A stretch of DNA of 7,922 nt, taken from Gammaproteobacteria bacterium (GTDB lineage Bacteria; Pseudomonadota; Gammaproteobacteria; SZUA-152). Position numbers and translations under genes: made by a program. Shown piece after piece: positions 6,445 through 7,922 of this stretch. Position 1 is the first letter of the stretch, and each line of letters begins with the position of its first letter. The stretch lies in the NCBI GenBank assembly GCA_030617485.1, contig JAUWVK010000067.1, positions 1-7,922 of the forward strand, given 5' to 3'. The notes beneath the pieces are model-generated. The model searched no databases. It had not been told where the DNA came from and worked only from the letters and a program-made list of their open reading frames with translations.

Positions 6445-7347
6445 ATGACACAACAATCTACTGAACGCGCTACTGAACGCGGCGCTAGCCTTTTGGACTA
6501 TTTAAAAGGCTGGCCAACTTATCTTTTGCCACATCATGCTTTGTCTCGAATTATGCATGCCATAACTCGCAGCGAGGCCTACTGGTGGAAAAGCCGCTTT
6601 ACTCGCTGGTTCGTCAAACAATTCAACGTAGACATGAGCCTGGCGCAAGAACCGGATCTGGAGACTTACCCCAGCTTTAACGCCTTTTTTACCCGAGTGC
6701 TTCGAGATGACGCTCGCCCCATTATAGAAGATGCCAAAACTCTCGCCTGCCCAGTGGATGGTGCCGTCAGCCAGTTGGGAGACATTAAGGATGGCCGTAT
6801 TTTCCAGGCCAAGGGACGTGACTATTCTTTGCTAGAACTGTTAGGCGGTGATGTCCGGGCTGCCGAGCAATTTGAAGATGGTAAATTTGCCACCCTGTAT
6901 CTCTCACCTAGTGATTACCATCGCATCCACATCCCCCTTGATGGCAAACTCACCGCTATGGCTCATGTGCCAGGCCGGTTATTTAGCGTTAGTCCTGCTA
7001 CCGCTCGCGCCGTTCCCCGTTTGTTCGCACGCAATGAACGCGTAGTTGCTTATTTTGATACTGAGGTTGGGCCTATGGCTATGGTATTGGTTGGTGCCAT
7101 TTTTGTGGCCAGCATTGAAACTGTCTGGGCGGGTGAAGTAACCCCACCTGCCGGCAAAGAAATTCGTCACTGGAAATATGAATCTGACAAACCCCAGAGT
7201 GACTTTAAAAAAGGTGATGAAATTGGGCGTTTTAATATGGGTTCAACGGTAATTCTGCTCCATGGTGCCAATACAATCGATTGGATAACGGATATCAAAG
7301 CCGGTGACGAAATTCAAATGGGGCAAGCATTAGCAACGCTGTGCTAA
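6445..7347 (+). CDS. psd: Phosphatidylserine decarboxylase proenzyme
   Basis: Converts phosphatidylserine to phosphatidylethanolamine at the inner membrane, using a pyruvoyl cofactor made by self-cleavage. The 300 residues fit the bacterial type I enzyme. Landmarks: YPSFNAFFTR (75-84), CPVDGAVSQ (102-110) with D105, LSPSDYHRIHIP (153-164) with H159 and H162, and FNMGSTVILL (263-272). Cleavage is expected between G266 and S267, giving a beta chain of 266 and an alpha chain of 34 residues with S267 as the pyruvoyl group. D105, H162 and S267 match the spacing of the E. coli D90-H147-S254 triad. The motif reads MGST rather than LGST, a conservative change. The gene starts ten bases after the copper chaperone stop with only a weak AGAAAA ribosome site, so translation probably depends on the upstream gene. 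A hairpin overlaps its stop. Confidence 0.97.
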   Translation: MTQQSTERATERGASLLDYLKGWPTYLLPHHALSRIMHAITRSEAYWWKSRFTRWFVKQFNVDMSLAQEPDLETYPSFNAFFTRVLRDDARPIIEDAKTLACPVDGAVSQLGDIKDGRIFQAKGRDYSLLELLGGDVRAAEQFEDGKFATLYLSPSDYHRIHIPLDGKLTAMAHVPGRLFSVSPATARAVPRLFARNERVVAYFDTEVGPMAMVLVGAIFVASIETVWAGEVTPPAGKEIRHWKYESDKPQSDFKKGDEIGRFNMGSTVILLHGANTIDWITDIKAGDEIQMGQALATLC

Positions 7348-7352
7348 TTTTT
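7329..7352 (+). terminator. Candidate rho-independent terminator overlapping the psd stop
   Basis: ATTAGCA and TGCTAAT form a perfect 7-bp stem around a 6-base loop, followed by TTTTC. The TAA of psd (7345-7347) sits inside the right arm. The stem has only two GC pairs, so it may be leaky. Confidence 0.5.
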
Positions 7353-7444
7353 CACCATTACCAATACCGTAACTAATCGACATATGAACACCCCAGAATG
7401 GGCTATGCTTATGGTAGGAAGCTTTAACTACGTGGGGTAAAGCT

Positions 7445-7639
7445 ATGACAGGTAAACCAATTCCAAAAGAACCCGAAAACGTCAGCTGTGATGTGTGCCT
7501 GACGGAGATTCCAGAGTCCGTGGCAATGAGTAGCGAAGGCGATGAGTACACGCAGCATTTTTGCGGCATAGCCTGCTACGATAAATGGCGTGATAAGGAT
7601 GGATCATCAACTGCCACGAAAAATGACAAAGAGAAGTAA
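7445..7639 (+). CDS. Small four-cysteine (zinc-finger-like) protein, possibly DUF3330
   Basis: A 64-residue soluble protein with paired cysteines C15-x2-C18 and C40-x3-C44, 21 residues apart, plus H38. This layout suggests a small zinc-binding knuckle of the treble-clef or zinc-ribbon sort. The core (about 11-50) is preceded by a Pro/Lys-rich start and followed by a polar, charged tail that looks disordered. From memory it resembles proteins catalogued as DUF3330; that was not checked, and the family has no function I can state. GGGG at 7434-7437, seven bases before the ATG, is a usable ribosome site, which supports this start. The gene stands 97 bases after psd behind a candidate terminator, so it probably has its own promoter, though none is convincing. 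It converges on the PilZ-like gene. Confidence 0.8.
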   Translation: MTGKPIPKEPENVSCDVCLTEIPESVAMSSEGDEYTQHFCGIACYDKWRDKDGSSTATKNDKEK

Positions 7640-7757
7640 AAAGTTAACTCTGGTTAAAGAGCCTGCAGGATTAGTGCAGCGAGGGGGGTTTACGTTGAGT
7701 GCTCCTGGAGCACTGCACTGGTTATTTGTAAAGTTTAACGCACAGTCTGGGTGCGCC
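7640..7757. other. Convergent intergenic region with nested inverted repeats
   Basis: No coding sequence is seen in these 118 bases between two convergent genes. They hold a 17-base palindrome (7698-7714), an outer inverted repeat AGTGCAG/CTGCACT (7673-7679 and 7713-7719) and a short CGCAC/GTGCG hairpin (7739-7755). None is followed by a clear T-tract. The hairpin at 7739-7755 lies just past the PilZ-like stop and is the best candidate for its transcript end. Confidence 0.45.
7698..7714. repeat. 17-base palindrome (8-bp arms)
   Basis: AGTGCTCC-T-GGAGCACT is a perfect dyad around a single central base; as RNA it would form a 7-bp stem with a CTG loop. It is too strong to be expected by chance in so short a region. 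It could be a hairpin at the 3' end of either convergent transcript or a dimeric protein site. Confidence 0.65.
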
Positions 7758-7922
7758 TTAGTGTGAACTAGATTGTGGTGTGCTTTTGGAGCCTTTGCTA
7801 TAAGACATAATTTCCTGCAGGGAACGGAACACTCCCGTATCAAAATCACAGAATTTGAAACCAACACCCTGGTTAGAAACACGCGTAACCCGTGCGTGTA
7901 TTTTATGACGAGTACTGCTTTC
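7758..7922 (-). CDS. C-terminal part of a PilZ-like protein (partial, runs off the window)
   Basis: The minus strand is open from the window edge at 7922 to a TAA at 7758-7760, giving the last 54 residues of a protein whose start lies outside. The visible part begins ESSTRHKIHARVTRVSN and continues with QGVGFKFCDFD and LQEIM, then a Ser/Lys-rich tail. The pattern 'hydrophobic strand VTRVS, then GVGFKF, then a C-terminal helix with LQEIM' is what the second half of a PilZ domain looks like (strand, G-x-G/Vx-F strand, helix). PilZ domains bind cyclic-di-GMP through an N-terminal RxxxR and a D/NxSxxG motif; both would lie beyond the edge, so ligand binding cannot be judged. It is outside any ATG-to-stop frame in the window and is easily missed. 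The competing minus-strand frame over 7607-7882 is poorer: cysteine-rich and without family features. Confidence 0.65.
   Translation of the reverse strand, partial: ESSTRHKIHARVTRVSNQGVGFKFCDFDTGVFRSLQEIMSYSKGSKSTPQSSSH

Noticed and set aside
7650..7760. Integron attC-like site (GTTTAAC near 7733 and GTTAA/GTTAAAG motifs at 7643-7659)
   Set aside because: The simple and inverse core sequences do not match RYYYAAC...GTTRRRY in the required order and spacing, and no integrase or cassette organisation is seen.
7607..7882. 91-codon minus-strand open frame at the right edge
   Set aside because: It overlaps the end of the four-cysteine gene and the intergenic dyads, and a different frame over 7758-7922 gives a PilZ-like sequence. 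The translation has no recognisable domain.

Overview
The window looks like a stretch of chromosome from a gammaproteobacterium with moderate GC. The best support is an E. coli-type ferrochelatase and an E. coli-type phosphatidylserine decarboxylase, together with a periplasmic PCuAC copper chaperone and a membrane GGDEF/EAL regulator. No insertion sequence, CRISPR array, rRNA or tRNA was recognised. Genes are densely packed, with a mix of short operons and convergent or divergent junctions.

Layout from left to right. (1) Positions 38-1269, plus strand: a one-domain (six-helix) voltage-gated cation channel overlaps by four bases with an unrecognised 142-residue protein, and a perfect hairpin follows. 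(2) Positions 1319-4500, minus strand: a PhnD-like periplasmic solute-binding protein is followed after 26 bases by a two-helix membrane protein with PAS, GGDEF and EAL domains. No permease or ATPase gene accompanies the binding protein, so the pair reads as a solute-sensing cyclic-di-GMP module rather than an importer. (3) Positions 4653-5681, minus strand: hemH, the last step of heme synthesis. (4) Positions 5859-7347, plus strand: a secreted PCuAC copper chaperone with a His/Met/Asp-rich tail, then psd ten bases later. (5) Positions 7445-7639, plus strand: a 64-residue four-cysteine protein. (6) Positions 7758-7922, minus strand: the C-terminal end of a gene that runs off the window and looks like a PilZ domain, the usual cyclic-di-GMP receptor fold.

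How the parts may fit together. The strongest functional unit is the binding protein plus GGDEF/EAL protein; the established precedent for this architecture is NspS-MbaA of Vibrio cholerae (and LuxP-LuxQ, TorT-TorS for kinases). hemH and the copper chaperone are divergently transcribed from a shared 177-base region; heme and CuA copper are both cofactors of respiratory oxidases, so a shared logic is plausible but unproven. The channel carries an unusually acidic selectivity filter (TLEDWTD), which raises the question of calcium permeation, and its translationally coupled partner is the least understood gene here.

All family assignments come from reading the sequence and recalling family motifs; no database search was possible.
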